Positions 52,987 to 64,000 of a stretch of DNA of 64,000 nt are shown piece after piece. Position 1 is the first letter of the stretch. The number at the start of each line of letters is the position of its first letter. The notes beneath the pieces are model-generated. The model did no database searches. It saw only the letters and a list, made by a program, of their open reading frames with translations, and had not been told where the DNA came from. A program made the translations under genes and the position numbers. Source of the stretch: Marsupella aquatica (taxonomy: Eukaryota > Marchantiophyta); contig OZ316893.1 of the NCBI GenBank assembly GCA_973895155.1, positions 11,904,001 to 11,968,000 of the forward strand, written 5' to 3'.

Positions 52987-55900
52987 ATGGAGGTGGTCGT
53001 CGAGAGCATTTCGATCCACGAAAGATCAATGAATGTCTTCGAGAGGACAAAGGGCGGGGCGGGGATCACAAAGCGAAGAAGAGGCGAAGCCGCTGTAGAT
53101 TCAGGTGGTAGCGCTGCGGGCTTCTTGTACGAGGGCGATTCTGGGGACGATGAGCTCTCGAAACTCATGCCTTCGCTCAAGAGGCAACTCGAAGCTTTCG
53201 ACGACGATGAGGGGGTGAGATTTCTGGCCTGATTTGCAATCGCTGCACTTGCAGCAGCGGGGTTGGATTTGAGTTCGTGTCACCCGGCCACTCCGTCGGA
53301 GCTTAGTTTTAGCGTGGCATCGCTTGTCAGGCTTTGGCACTCAAAAGGGTGCGTAGTCATCGGGGTCTTGCGAATTGAGTTCAGGCTTGCTTGCCCGGAA
53401 ACGTAAGCTAAGATAAATTTTTTGCAGACTTTGAATTTCATGGGAGAGATAATCGCGGCCAAGATGGAGAGCTTTCGACATACTAATAAGGAGAATGTTG
53501 GCTACGATCGGAACTCAATCCGCCCAGCAAGGAGGCGCCGAGAGAGTGGTCAAGTCACCATTTCCAGGCCAATCGACTTTAAGAAGTTGTGAGTCAAACG
53601 CCTGAGTGTCAATCGCGGTGCTTTGCTTTCGAAAGCTGCATTCCGTTGTGGAAGTTTTCTCTCGCAGTGGCAGTTTTTGTGAGAGCCTTCGAAGGCTTAG
53701 TCGTTCTATCTCGCACACCCGACTGAAGTTTTGTTAGCCGTCCGCTTTCCCCCCACTCATATCCGTTCCCTCTCCAACACCATTGCTCACGAGTAAAATG
53801 ACTGTGATACCTTCCCCCTCTAGCAGGTACCACATTCTTATTTAGCTCGAATGCTTACAGCTATGCTGCCGTATCATCTGATGAAGGACTGCAGAGACAT
53901 ACAGAACGCTGTTTGGAATGACTTTCTCGTGATTTCTGCACTGAAATAACGACGATGGCCAAGAATGAAGCTTGCTTCAACATTGTTTGTGTGTGCGTCT
54001 TTCAGGCTTTACCAAAACCTAACACCCGTTCTCAAGGAGAATGTTAACAGAGCTGGGAATCAGTCCCAGAGTGTGGATGATTTCTGGTCGACCCAAAAGA
54101 AAAAGAGTATGTGACCCCCTCTTATTTCTTTCTTGTTGGGACATGTTCTTAATTATCGGAACCCTGCACTTATCCTACATGCTAGTTCCGGCTACCTCAA
54201 TTCTAGTAGCTCAATTTGAAGACTGCATCTACAAAATATGCTGCTCATGGCTTTTCTGGATTACATGACGATGCAGAAATCTCGGCAGTCGCTCGTCGCA
54301 GGTTATTGGGAATCAAGACGCCTGCGCAGACCAAACCAAAGGCTGTGGAAGATAGGAACTTAAGGCACGCACGCTCACGTCGTGGTGGAGGGAATAGCAG
54401 GTATGTATTGTCGCATGTTCCTTTGTTCTTCACAACACATAGAATTTGTATATACTCAGCGAGTCAATGGAAACCCAGCGTAAAATGTGAAGCCTGGTAA
54501 ATGTTTGGTTTCGTTCATATTTGTACTTGAAAAGTGCTTGTCACTTGGAAACCAAAACGATGAATGAATGCAGGTTACAACTTCAGCTTCTCGTAAGGTT
54601 GCACTCACGTGAATTGGTATCCAATGCCTTCTGTCAATCCAGGACATTGGGTAGAAAGCCTATAATGCTGGACCTCCATCTTGATGCGGCTAAAATTTCT
54701 GAGTGGGATCAGGAAACTCTCGCGGAGGAAGAGGTACCACCATCTAGTCGAGCTTATTCTGGTGCGTTCATGACAGCTGGTAGACCTGAAGCAGATGTGG
54801 AGGAGGAGGTACCACCGTCAACTCGAGCTCATTCTGGTGCGTTCTTGACAGCTGGTAGACCTGCAGCAGCTGTCGAGGAAGAGGTACCACCATCGACTCG
54901 AGCTTATTCCATGTCAGCTGGTAGAACCGCAGCAGATTCACCCTGCTCCCTTACGGACATGGATATGAGTCCAGGTCAGTCTCCGCTTGTGGAAGTGCCG
55001 GAGCTCACTGGCAGAGTGGAGCCCGCTCAGACCCCTGTCCAGGAGCCAGGCTGTGCTCATGTAGGGTCCCCAGTACCAGAGAGTAACTTGCAGATACAGC
55101 GATTTCCATTGACGTCTCCAACTCCTCCTTCTAATCCTGTGGCTGCTTACATGTCTTTGAGACATTTGGAAAGCGAGGTTCGTCAGAGGAGGCTTTCTTT
55201 TCTCAGCTCGCCCTCGAGTGAGAGCGTTGATACAGGCGGAAGTCGGGAGGTGAGTGGGATGTGAAACTGTACTCGTGTGCATACTCCACATTGACCAAAG
55301 TTTGCCAAAAGCTGCCGCAGCGTCTCGTCCTTCGAGACTGACTCGCTCCTACATGCTTTCCGGTAGGAGTCCTAGACGTGGATTATACAAGGCAAGCAGC
55401 CACAAGACGAGGGTGCAAATACACACGAGAGTATTTGTTTGCATCAGTGAACCTTGTCTTCTTTTGTGCATGCTAGTAGTCAAACATTTGCCAGCGAAAA
55501 TTGATTCTTAACATTGTCAGTGAGGGACAGTCTGTCGGGCGGATGCCAATAGCGACCATAGAAAAACTCACCCACAGAGTCAAGAAAGGACGTCACTATA
55601 TGACTACAAACTACTTGAACAAAAAGTATGAAAAAGCGAATTTATTCTAGAAAGGAACGTGATGCAATCATGGAAGACACTAATCATCAGAACAACCGCC
55701 TAAGCAATAACCTCACCGGGAAGTGGGTGGTGACTTGCAACCAAACTGCTGGTTGAGTACAAAACTTTGTAGGGAACTGAACTTTGATCGAACTTCTGAT
55801 TTCTACAACAGGGTGCAATTCGTCTCCTAAGCCAAGAAGAAAATGCGTTGCCGACCATATCTAATGATCATCGCCAAGGTTTGTTTCCTTGTTACTTCCA

Positions 55901-57494
55901 GTGAATTCATCCCACCTCTGGTTCCAGATCATTTGTTTGAGGTTTTTCTGTTCATGAGCTGTAAATGACAACTCCTTTTGAGTGTGCAGATGATGAAGTC
56001 CTAGAGGTGCCAGATATCAATGAAGCTGAACTTCTCGACAGATGTAATTGGTCAAGACTCCGAGTACAGACTCAGCAGGACGGACTACAACAGAACCATG
56101 AAGGTACATCTGGCTGGTCAACCTCAAGATATTCTCACCAAAGTAGAGAATTGTAGCTTACAGTCTTTCTTTACTCACCCGTGTAAGTTGTACCATCCTT
56201 TGGATCTATTTTTCCCTTCAAAGTCTCGAATAACAAAACCTTAAATGAAACAGTAAACAGCGGGGCAGCTCAGGAGGGGGAGTCAAAGTCAAAGCCCAAG
56301 GAGAACCAGGAGGATCACCTTCCTTCGGATGTTGCAGAATCATTTGGTGACGTTCCTATCGACAATGGAGCTCAAGTTTTACAGGACGAATTACGTCAGG
56401 CTGGGGATAATGAGGTGAGTTCTAGTGGGTATATCAGACGTATCAAGTACTGAGGGTTATCGTTTATTAGTCGTCAGAGTCGAAGCGCAGAACCTCATGT
56501 TTGCTTTTTCATTACCATCGGGCTCCCCTCCTGTTTTCTTCGTGTGCAACAGAATAATAGCGTGAGTGTTTTTATTTCAGTCATCACAGAGGCTCCTCTT
56601 TGCTGTTTTGGCTACATGCAGGCTGCCCCGCCATGTGTTGATCAGCACCAGAGTAATCCACCTACCGAAGGTTTGATCGGCACAGATGAAAGCAGTACAA
56701 CTCAAACTGAACCCAAAAGGGTGAGGCGGGTTAAGAAAGCAGAGATTAGACGATCTAGTTTGGAAGGTTCGTTCCCAACGCTTCATCTCGTGCAATTGTA
56801 CATATGTATGCAAAGTATATGTCCATAGGTGGCTTCTAACAACGCAATGCTTCTAATGAATTTTGACCATTCTTGCTCCGAGCCTCCACCCTTGTCAGCC
56901 ACGAACAGCATTCTCTCACGTGAAGTAGTGGGTTGGAATTTCAAGTCGTACATGGACCGGGCTTGCCTCTGCAGGTCATTTGACTGGTGAATGAACGATC
57001 TTCAAAAGTTTGTTTCTGGATGTCACAGGAGGGTAAAATCTCGGCAATGAATCCTTGACAGGCATTACTAACTTCAGCATGGCTGGTGCTGACAGATTGT
57101 GGTTCGATTTGGACGGAAGGACAAAGAAAGAGTCAGAGGATAAAAGTCAGGCCCCTGGAATGGTGGAGAGGAGAGAAGCTCCTCTATTCCCGGATACACA
57201 ACAGTAAGATTTCTTGACAATCTTTAGCCTTGATTCGTGAACCTATCAACCTGCCTTGCTTCTCCAGTAGGCAAAGCTTTCTTGGGCAAAGCTATCTTTG
57301 CGAGACAATGGTTTATCCTACGGCACTCCTAACCTTTTCTCCCGGTGGATTGGCTGATTGCAGCATTAACCACTGTCGTTGGCGTCAAGTTTTCATCACC
57401 AGGGAAGTTCGCTCGCGGAATTGATGAAGCATTTGTTGTGGAGTCTTATGTACCAGCTCAGTACAGCGAACGAGTTAGGTTCGCAGCCATCTAG
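52987..57494 (+). CDS. CENP-C: CENP-C, inner kinetochore protein
   Basis: Twelve exons by splice signal and phase: 52987-53214, 53428-53588, 54006-54106, 54222-54400, about 54643-55249, about 55310-55410, 55812-55878, 55990-56103, 56254-56414, 56622-56766, 57096-57203 and 57364-57494; roughly 700 residues, the usual plant length. The identification rests on the CENP-C motif, which is split across an intron: RRSSLE at the end of exon 10, then [14 protein letters not shown] and [17 protein letters not shown] in exon 11. This motif binds CENP-A nucleosomes. Exon 12 encodes the end of the cupin dimerisation fold ([14 protein letters not shown] ... [14 protein letters not shown]). The N-terminal exons carry RARRRRESG-like basic patches and FKKLLYQNLTP. 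Exon 5 has a 25-residue unit (EEEVPPSxRAxSGAF) three times. The motif reads EWW and GEK where most plants have EYW and GER. Two junctions (exon 3 to 4 and exon 5 to 6) do not keep phase by eye, so a microexon or other splice sites are needed. The ATG at 52987 follows the GA run. The motif and cupin parts are secure; the middle is less so. Confidence 0.85.
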
Positions 57495-59827
57495 TCTTGA
57501 ATTAGTATGCGGTTGCACTACTTTGATTCATTGGTTCGTTTCATTAATAAAACAAATCGTTGTACCCATCCTCTCCAATTTTACCTGCCACGAGCCCGTA
57601 GCTTCATTGTCCTATGTGGAGACAAAGGGTTAATATCCAATTTTCTCTCTTGTCACTCGATTTTTTTAAGCTGTAGTTTGATCATTATTTGTCGTCGTTC
57701 CAACTCACTTTCGTTCTCTCCTACTTGCAATCTTTTGCACTTTGTACCATTGTATTTCAATCGTTCTTATTCGCTATTCTATCATGCAATTCCGTTTTGC
57801 ACGACAGTGTGAGTTGACATCGCTCGCTGGCTACATCTTGCCCCCACGTTTAGGTGCATCTCACATCTTCTGTCGGACTTGGCCGGCACTGAACTCAACA
57901 GCATTAGATTTTGAAATGCAATCCCTCTGCTCTGGATTCTGGATTCTGGATTCTCCTTGAATGTCTCCGTCGTTCCCTCTCTAACTCCCTCGCGCTCACA
58001 CGGTCATGTCTCTGCGTGACATCAGTCTACCTGATACAAAAGATCCAGAAGACCATGGTGATGACTATCCATTGTGAGGAGAGTCACGAACTGTAGATAG
58101 AGGTGGAAGTCAAGCAATTATTTATGATAAATCCAGCTCAATGCACAATGAAACATTCCAAAGTTAAGTGGGCGAGTCACGGCGTTTTCTTCATTTCATA
58201 TAAACGCATGAAAACCAATTATGTCAGCTTTTTGAGGAGCACGATTCGGACGAACAAACGTTCCATCCGGTGCGATGTAGAACTGAGCCAACTTCTTCTG
58301 GCTTCTACTGGTCGCCACAGCACCTCCGCTGAGACTACTGGCTTTTGCAATACGAGAAGTGTGCGTTCCAACTACGGTTCATAGGTAGCCCCACTTTCAG
58401 TCCTTTCCAACCGCTAGTATTTATGGCCAGTTTTTTCCTCTTCCATACCGTCGACCTGGGGATCAGCCCCTGCCTGCTGGCCCCGTCCCTCTTTCATTGA
58501 TAAGTTTTCTCCCACCTTTGTCCCATGAATACCTTTACCTCTTCTCCCAAATCCTGACTCTCCAATTGATCGCTGTCCCTCCGCACTGCCCATTAATTGC
58601 CTCCTTCTCTGCTGAGCTGTGTATCGACTCTCCCCCATCAAATTGCATATATGGCTGCATCCTGCTTACCCGTCAATCCGCAATTCTCCGTGAAACCTGC
58701 TACCCTACTCAAATGTGCTCCAGTCGGAGCGCATAGGAAATCTTTGCCATTGAATAACACCTTTGAACTACTTGTCCAGTTTCTCTTACTCTCGTACCAA
58801 AATTGTATCTCTTGCTCTTGTATTTGCTACCAAAATTACAATGGATGAATTCCTTTACATTCACTGTCATGTTCATCTCATCTGCATAGAGTACATCGAC
58901 ACCGACCTTCCTAAGAACCACTGCTTTCTTTCTTTCCCATGCATATTGTTTTGGTGAAGAGCTGTAAGTCTCTTTACAGTTTCGGGCTCTTTCCTGCGCT
59001 CTGATAACAGAAGGAGATACGATGGGACAAAGGACTGCTTAGATGGGAGCGAAGCAAGTTTCGTTCATTCATTCCTGTTGAGATTCTTATGACAAGAATC
59101 TCTAGTTTAGGGCGATTGCCTCACCTGTTAATAAGAGTTTGAAAGTGCTACATAGCGATGGAACTACACCCATGCTGTTGAACCTTAATATTGGCGGAAA
59201 AAATGTCCTGTACTATCATGAACCACCAGGGTCTTGAGTCTAAACTTCCAAATCACTTTCTGGTACCCTCCCTCTGGGCATACAGTCAGAACGGATGCGC
59301 TAGTCTATCAATGTAGACTGCATATGGAGTGTAACTCGTCCCTTCACTCCAAGTGGGCGGACTCAGATGTTCATATTTACAGTCTACGAACTAAAACTTT
59401 TTCGGAGGCTCAGAAAGACTGGAGGACATTCATGACCAATATGCATCATCCCAGTAAAACCGCGAGATCTGACTGCTGTAGTGCACATCCGTCGATAATT
59501 ACAAAAAGAACTGCAAACCAGCACAGCAACAAACCAATCAATCACAAGATCAGAGCAACAACTTGGATGCGCCAACACAAATACAATAGCTAGACATGAG
59601 AAACCACTAAGTGAACGATACAATCAAGAGCTCCATTCTGGATAAACCTGGGCAATCATCACAGTTGAGCAAAGAACTACGGACGAGGAAGGTGCCAAAA
59701 CGAATTTCACAAACGCATCCATGTAGGTCCTATGGCAAAGGTCATTCATAATTTTCATCAACACTTTTAATGCTCAGCTTGAGGTTAGGCCTTTACCTAC
59801 TGCTTTCCCACATCATGCTTTTCGTGA
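57495..59827. other. Intergenic; CENP-C 3' region, then unassigned
   Basis: A pyrimidine-rich stretch follows the CENP-C stop and probably contains its 3' untranslated region. Frames at 58103-58384 and 59234-59593 have no recognisable domain. The minus-strand SWIB gene ends at 59828, so the two genes converge here. Confidence 0.45.
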
Positions 59828-61404
59828 TTACTTGTTGACTTGCTTTTTGAGGAAATGGCGGCTGAGTAAACCAGATATCTCCGTAAACCTCACTTGATCT
59901 TTGCCGAAGACCTCCTTTAGTTTGTCATCACAGTTAATAGTCGTCTTATTTGCAGGATCCTGCCGTAATCACAGAACGATCAAACTTTCAGAATAGCTCT
60001 CACCTTGAACCTAAACCCCACTTTCATCGCAGTCTACATGCCACGACCTCGTCGGCAAAAGCAGATAGACTTCTGAACCGTTCGAACCTGTAAGGCCATA
60101 GAGAAACCCGAGCCATACGAGTACAACTTAGGCTAAGGGATTGGAATTATGAGAGGATCCTCCCCAGTTCTTAGGTCCCAAATGCCGGATACCAAGCGAG
60201 AAATCGAGGCCCGTCATTTGCACCATTGGGTTATGAATTGCTTCCGGGAATATTAGAAATCAAGCTTTAAAAATGTTTTTCAAAATTCTAGCCCATATTA
60301 TGCAATCATTGGGGTGGAGGGACACTTCATACTAAGCTGAAGAACATCCGTGCTGACCAGAGTTTCCTAGTTTCGACTTCAATTTTAACTTCAACTCAGA
60401 CTGCAAATTGACTTCAAGCAAGCGAAATGTCTCATCCAAGGAGGAATGGTGCCAGAGACATTTTTCTCAGAAACAGGAAATTAGAGGCCCAAAGGAAGGA
60501 CTGAATTGTTTTCGACTTCTTACTTACTTACCTTCAACTGAGACTGTACAAAATGACCTCTTAACTTCAACTCAGAATGTAAAAAATGACCTCAAGCACG
60601 AGAAATATATCATCCAAGGAGGAATGAAGGCAGAAGCATTTTCCTCAAAAACAGGAAATTCGAGGCCCGAAGAAAGGACTGCATTGTTTTCGATTTTCGA
60701 CTTACCTTCAACTGAGACTGCACAAAATGACCACTTACCTTCAACTCAGAATATACAAAATGAACTCAAGCAAGAGGGAAGTATCATCCAAGGAGAAATG
60801 AATGCCGAAACATTTTTCTCAGACACAGGAGATTCGAGGCCCGAAAAAAGGACTCAATTGTGTTCGATTTCCTAATTAACGTCAACTAAATCGTCACAAA
60901 ATAACCTCGAGCAAGAGAAAAGGGTCATCCCAGGTGGAATGACCGCAGACCCATTTTCGTCAGAAATGGAAAATTCGAGCCAAGGAAGGACTCAATTGAC
61001 TGCTTCATTGCTGAGAGTCCAGAGCAGAGCAAGGCAGTTCAGGGAAGGGAAGGGAAGGGAACAAATACCTGAAGTTGATGCTCTTTAATGTAGGCCCAAA
61101 TCTGCTTTACACTGTTTGACCGAGTAGTCTCCGCCACACCACCCAGAAAGTCCCTCAAAATGGGTGACACAGAATAGGGCCTGAACAAGGGATTCTCCTT
61201 CGTTGCTGTTGTCATCTTTGTCCGCGTCTTGGCAACAGGAGCAGCAGCAGGAGCAACAGCAACAGCAACAGCAGCAGGAGCAGGAGCAGGAGCAGACTTG
61301 CTGCCTTCTTTGGAAGCCGCCTTCGCAGCGAAGGCGGCCCTCGACGTCAACCGAAACTCTTTGCTCCCAGACAAAATCTGCGCGAACACTATCCTCGATA
61401 GCAT
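59828..61404 (-). CDS. SWIB/MDM2-domain protein, probably organelle-targeted
   Basis: Two exons on the minus strand, 61404-61069 and 59959-59828, join in phase 0 across a GTATTTG...GGCAG intron of 1,109 bp to give 155 residues. The leader (1-35, MLSRIVFAQILSGSKEFRL, few acidic residues) looks like a mitochondrial or plastid targeting peptide. An Ala/Pro-rich linker (38-58) is coded by a GCAGGAGCAACAGCAACAG-type repeat at 61235-61297. The SWIB domain (about 72-152) reads SPILRDFLGGVAETTRS, VKQIWAYIKEHQLQ, DPANKTTINCDDKLKEVFG and ends SGLLSRHFLKK. Stand-alone SWIB proteins of this size in plants act in organelle nucleoids or in chromatin remodelling; the leader favours the former. Exon 2 is placed from the conserved DPANK start and is secure. 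Confidence 0.88.
60363..60990. repeat. Tandem repeat of about 170 bp, four units, inside the SWIB intron
   Basis: Units share ACTTCAACTCAGA, CAAAATGACCTC, ATCATCCAAGGAGGAATG, TTTTTCTCAGAAACAGGA and TTCGAGGCCCGAAGAAAGGAC. Units 1-3 are well conserved; unit 4 (about 60880-60990) is weaker. Unit length is close to a multiple of three and a plus-strand frame (60408-60875) runs through three units, giving a repetitive peptide; see the findings. Confidence 0.85.
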
Positions 61405-62299
61405 CGTGCCCAGCTTCCTAATCCTAACGATAAGTCCTCAACAAACCGTTGCATTCACACTTCCACTGAAAGAGTAAACACTGTTCGCTTTTCTCGTCTC
61501 TGCTTCTCCTCCGTTCGAGCAATTCGGGTTCTCGGCGAGTGTGAACAGCACTACCGCTGCAAAACCCAGAAAATGCTCGGTCGATAAATTCCACGGTGAG
61601 GAGGCGAGAGAGTGTGGAGAAGCTCAAGAACGGGGAGAGAAGACGCAGCAGTGGACGAGATGCCTGCCTGTTCGAGAGGGGCACGAACAACTGTTACGCG
61701 GGAAATTAATTAATCATCATCGTGAGAAGCGACTGTTACAATATTACACATACGTGTAATGCAGTAATCTGTATGAGTGCTTCTTTTTGAAACTTTCAAA
61801 CACGGGTTGTAACATAATTAGAAAACATACAGTAGATTTATTACTTCGCCACCTTTTTTTGTGTGAATTACAGTATATTCTTGTCATGATTTTTAGACTA
61901 TTTCTTTATTAGAATGCCATTTTTTTCTAGCCATGGTTAGATTAATCACTTATAGTTAATTCATGAGAATCCGATGACTGAAATCATGCCCAGATGTGTG
62001 CATCCAATGGTAGGGATTTTCCCTCAACAAATCTTTATCCAACCTGCTCTGCCCCAACTGAAGGAGTTCGTCACCCGTCCCTGCCCTGCCCCACCTCTCT
62101 CGCTGTTGGAAACCTTTTCATGGCGTTTTTGGATGATTATGAGTTAGCCTTAGGTGGTTAAATTACCCATTGCTAGAATATGGTGGCATTCTAGTCCAGA
62201 TTCTAGTAAATAAATTAAAAAACATGGCAAGATAGTAATGTACCACAATAAAAGTGGCAACTTAGTGAATCTCAAGTTTAGAAAAAGAGCTTTTTAGTA
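61405..62299. other. 5' flank of the SWIB gene and intergenic DNA
   Basis: It contains the presumed promoter of the minus-strand SWIB gene and AT-rich DNA. No gene seen. Confidence 0.4.
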
Positions 62300-62916
62300 G
62301 GTTAACCCCCAAACTGAGGGTTATTACAAACCTGACCCCAAAACTTTTTTTTTTACTATACTGCCCCCCAAATAGTATACAAGTCTAAGCAGCCTTTTTC
62401 CGGCCCACGGGAGAGCCTGGTTCATCCTCCATCAACCGAGCTGGGTTAGCCTAACCCTCCAGTTCCCCTCTGGTCATCCCTACTGTGCACTCCAGTCGTT
62501 GCCTGTGAACACTCCTAGATGCCTCCCAAGCATGGGGTATCCTGCTGCCTTATCTTTCTCTTGAAAAAACATTGAGAAAATGAGAAACATTGGGAAAGTG
62601 TGTGACTTAGTCTAGACTGTCCCCAAGACAGCAGCATGTCACTTTCTCAAAGTTTTTAAAGAAAGACAAGCCAGCTGGATGCCGTGTGCTTTGGAGGCAT
62701 CGGGCAGGTGTTCATGGGCGCTGCAAAGGTAGGGGCGACAGATGGGAGCAGGTGGGTTAGGGTAACCCAGCTGAGTTGATGGAGGATCCATCAAGGGCTC
62801 CCATGGTCAGGAATATATGGGTTACCTAGACTCGTATACTATTTTGAAGGTAGTAGATTAGTAATAAAAATAGATTGGAGTCAGGTCTGTAATAACCCTC
62901 AACTTGGGTGTTGACC
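62300..62916. mobile_element. Fold-back (long hairpin) element, 617 bp, TA-flanked
   Basis: The left arm starts GGTTAACCCCCAAACTGAGG and the right arm, on the minus strand, starts GGTCAACACCCAAGTTGAGG. The arms stay alignable for nearly 300 bp each: TTATTACA-ACCTGAC, AATAGTATAC-AGTCTA, TCCTCCATCAAC, GAACAC-CC-GATGCCTCC. They meet around 62600-62625. TA flanks both ends (62298-62299 and 62917-62918), as for Tc1/mariner-derived MITEs, though a TAG duplication cannot be excluded. It has no coding capacity. A transcript would form a long imperfect hairpin. Confidence 0.82.
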
Positions 62917-64000
62917 TAGCAATATATAGCTGTTTATAAAAAAGGAACAAATTAAGTACAATGAAGAGAAAGCAAACCAAAAAAAATGCAATGCAAAAGG
63001 ACAAAAAGGCCAAAAGAGGACATGGGTCCCAAAGGTAAAGCAGCCCAATAAAGGGATAAATAAGTAAGGGTAAAAGGCCCTTAGAAGACCAAAGAGGTAC
63101 AACAAACAAGCCAAGGAGGCCCCCACAACCAAAAAGGAACAAAAAATCAAACATCCCACATAGTGTTCAAGAAGACTAATATCCTATTGGGCAGAGTACA
63201 TCCAGAGTAAACCGCATAGGAGGGTCATGAAGTGGAATCTGTCTAGAGGCCCTAAAATCCACTAACTTGGCTCTACAAAGAATACTAAATGCCTGAGCCC
63301 CTCTAAAGTGTCATGGACACCCTCTATCTAAAGAAGGTTGTGAGGGACAAAGAGAGAGAGATAAGGCCTCCACTCAATATAGAAACCCACACAAACCCGA
63401 AGACTCTTGTCAAAGCAAAAGAGGCAAAGAGGACAAACACTGAACAAAAGCCCAATGTAACCTCAAAACCTACTTGAAGGAGGAACAAGAAGAAAAATAG
63501 GGGAAAATGTACCGCCTCACTTAAGTAGTGCAATGAACAAATTGTCCACAACTAAAGCAAGTGTGTCACAAGCTAATGAAGCACATCTAGTGTCCTAACT
63601 AAATCTGTAAGTGAGACAAGGATGTACTCCAAGGGGGCAATCATTTGAGGAGGCACACTAGCACCCATTGTGAGAGATTATTTGACAGTAAAATGCCCAA
63701 GCTAAAGCACACTGTAATGTCACTGAAATTTGCTGCCAAAAGTGCATGGTCGAAATGGGTGGGAAAACAGATAGTGGGGTCCAATGAGACCCCTCCGATC
63801 ATGACCATTACGAGCTGTCAAAGAAATCCATCAAATTGATGATGAAGTTACCCAATATCTCAAGAGCTAAGTTAGGAGATGAAATGTGTTTATGCTTGTT
63901 TATAAAAACTGTCTTTGAACACATTTCTACAAGGAGATGTACCCAAAATGAGAAGTGTTACTTGATGGACCCCATAAATGATCCAAACCATTGATAGACC
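62917..64000. other. Intergenic, no gene seen
   Basis: A-rich and purine-rich DNA on the plus strand (62930-63150). The membrane-like frames on the minus strand are a consequence of that composition. Confidence 0.5.

Noticed and set aside
54574-54642. Extra CENP-C exon sequence from 54574
   Set aside because: The frame is open and phase fits, but joining exon 4 directly to a CAG acceptor at 54642 keeps the same frame and has a stronger pyrimidine tract. I use 54643 as the more likely start.
62858-63159. Membrane-protein-like frames on the minus strand
   Set aside because: Purine-rich DNA on the plus strand gives Phe/Leu-rich translation on the other strand. There is no start context and no family match.

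Overview
The window looks like nuclear DNA of a land plant, most likely a bryophyte and perhaps a liverwort. That is inference. It rests on plant-type CENP-C and receptor-kinase genes, short GT-AG introns, dense transposable elements, and a LysM-M23 peptidase gene of the kind expected where plastids may keep a peptidoglycan wall. Nothing looks bacterial or organellar. No rRNA, tRNA or CRISPR array was supported.

From about 5.2 to 27.5 kb the window is a nest of mobile elements whose edges can be read directly. A decayed gene for a coiled-coil transposon protein (5239-6499 plus 25020-27475) is split by an 18.5-kb CACTA element (6500-25016; CACTAG ends; 3-bp duplication GAG). Inside it sits an 8.4-kb DNA transposon (8588-17012) with terminal inverted repeats beginning AACAAGAAGCCTTAA and a 4-bp duplication CACT. 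That transposon carries two divergent genes. One encodes an RNase-H-like transposase (DUF7869-like). The other, on the minus strand, has three exons and encodes an apparently intact 955-residue protein that joins a ParB-like domain to a beta-class-order DNA methyltransferase. A 297-bp hAT-like MITE (8-bp duplication) sits in the methyltransferase intron, and a second copy, in the opposite orientation, interrupts the host gene. A transposon bringing its own DNA methyltransferase is the most interesting thing in the window.

From 30.3 to 40.9 kb lies a direct duplication of two receptor-like kinase genes. Each encodes a signal peptide, a hevein-type (CBM18) chitin-binding module, one membrane helix and a kinase with HLD in place of HRD. 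From 47.3 to 50.2 kb (minus strand) is a multi-exon gene for a two-LysM protein with a complete M23 metallopeptidase. From 53.0 to 57.5 kb (plus strand) is a 12-exon gene for the inner-kinetochore protein CENP-C, recognised by the CENP-C motif and the C-terminal cupin segment. From 59.8 to 61.4 kb (minus strand) is a two-exon SWIB-domain gene with a likely organelle-targeting leader.

The rest is intergenic and rich in minisatellites (1.1, 3.3, 38.1, 50.5, 52.2 and 60.4 kb). A 617-bp fold-back element lies at 62.3 kb. Exon boundaries were placed by eye from splice signals and reading-frame phase. Three junctions remain unresolved: two in CENP-C and one in LysM-M23.
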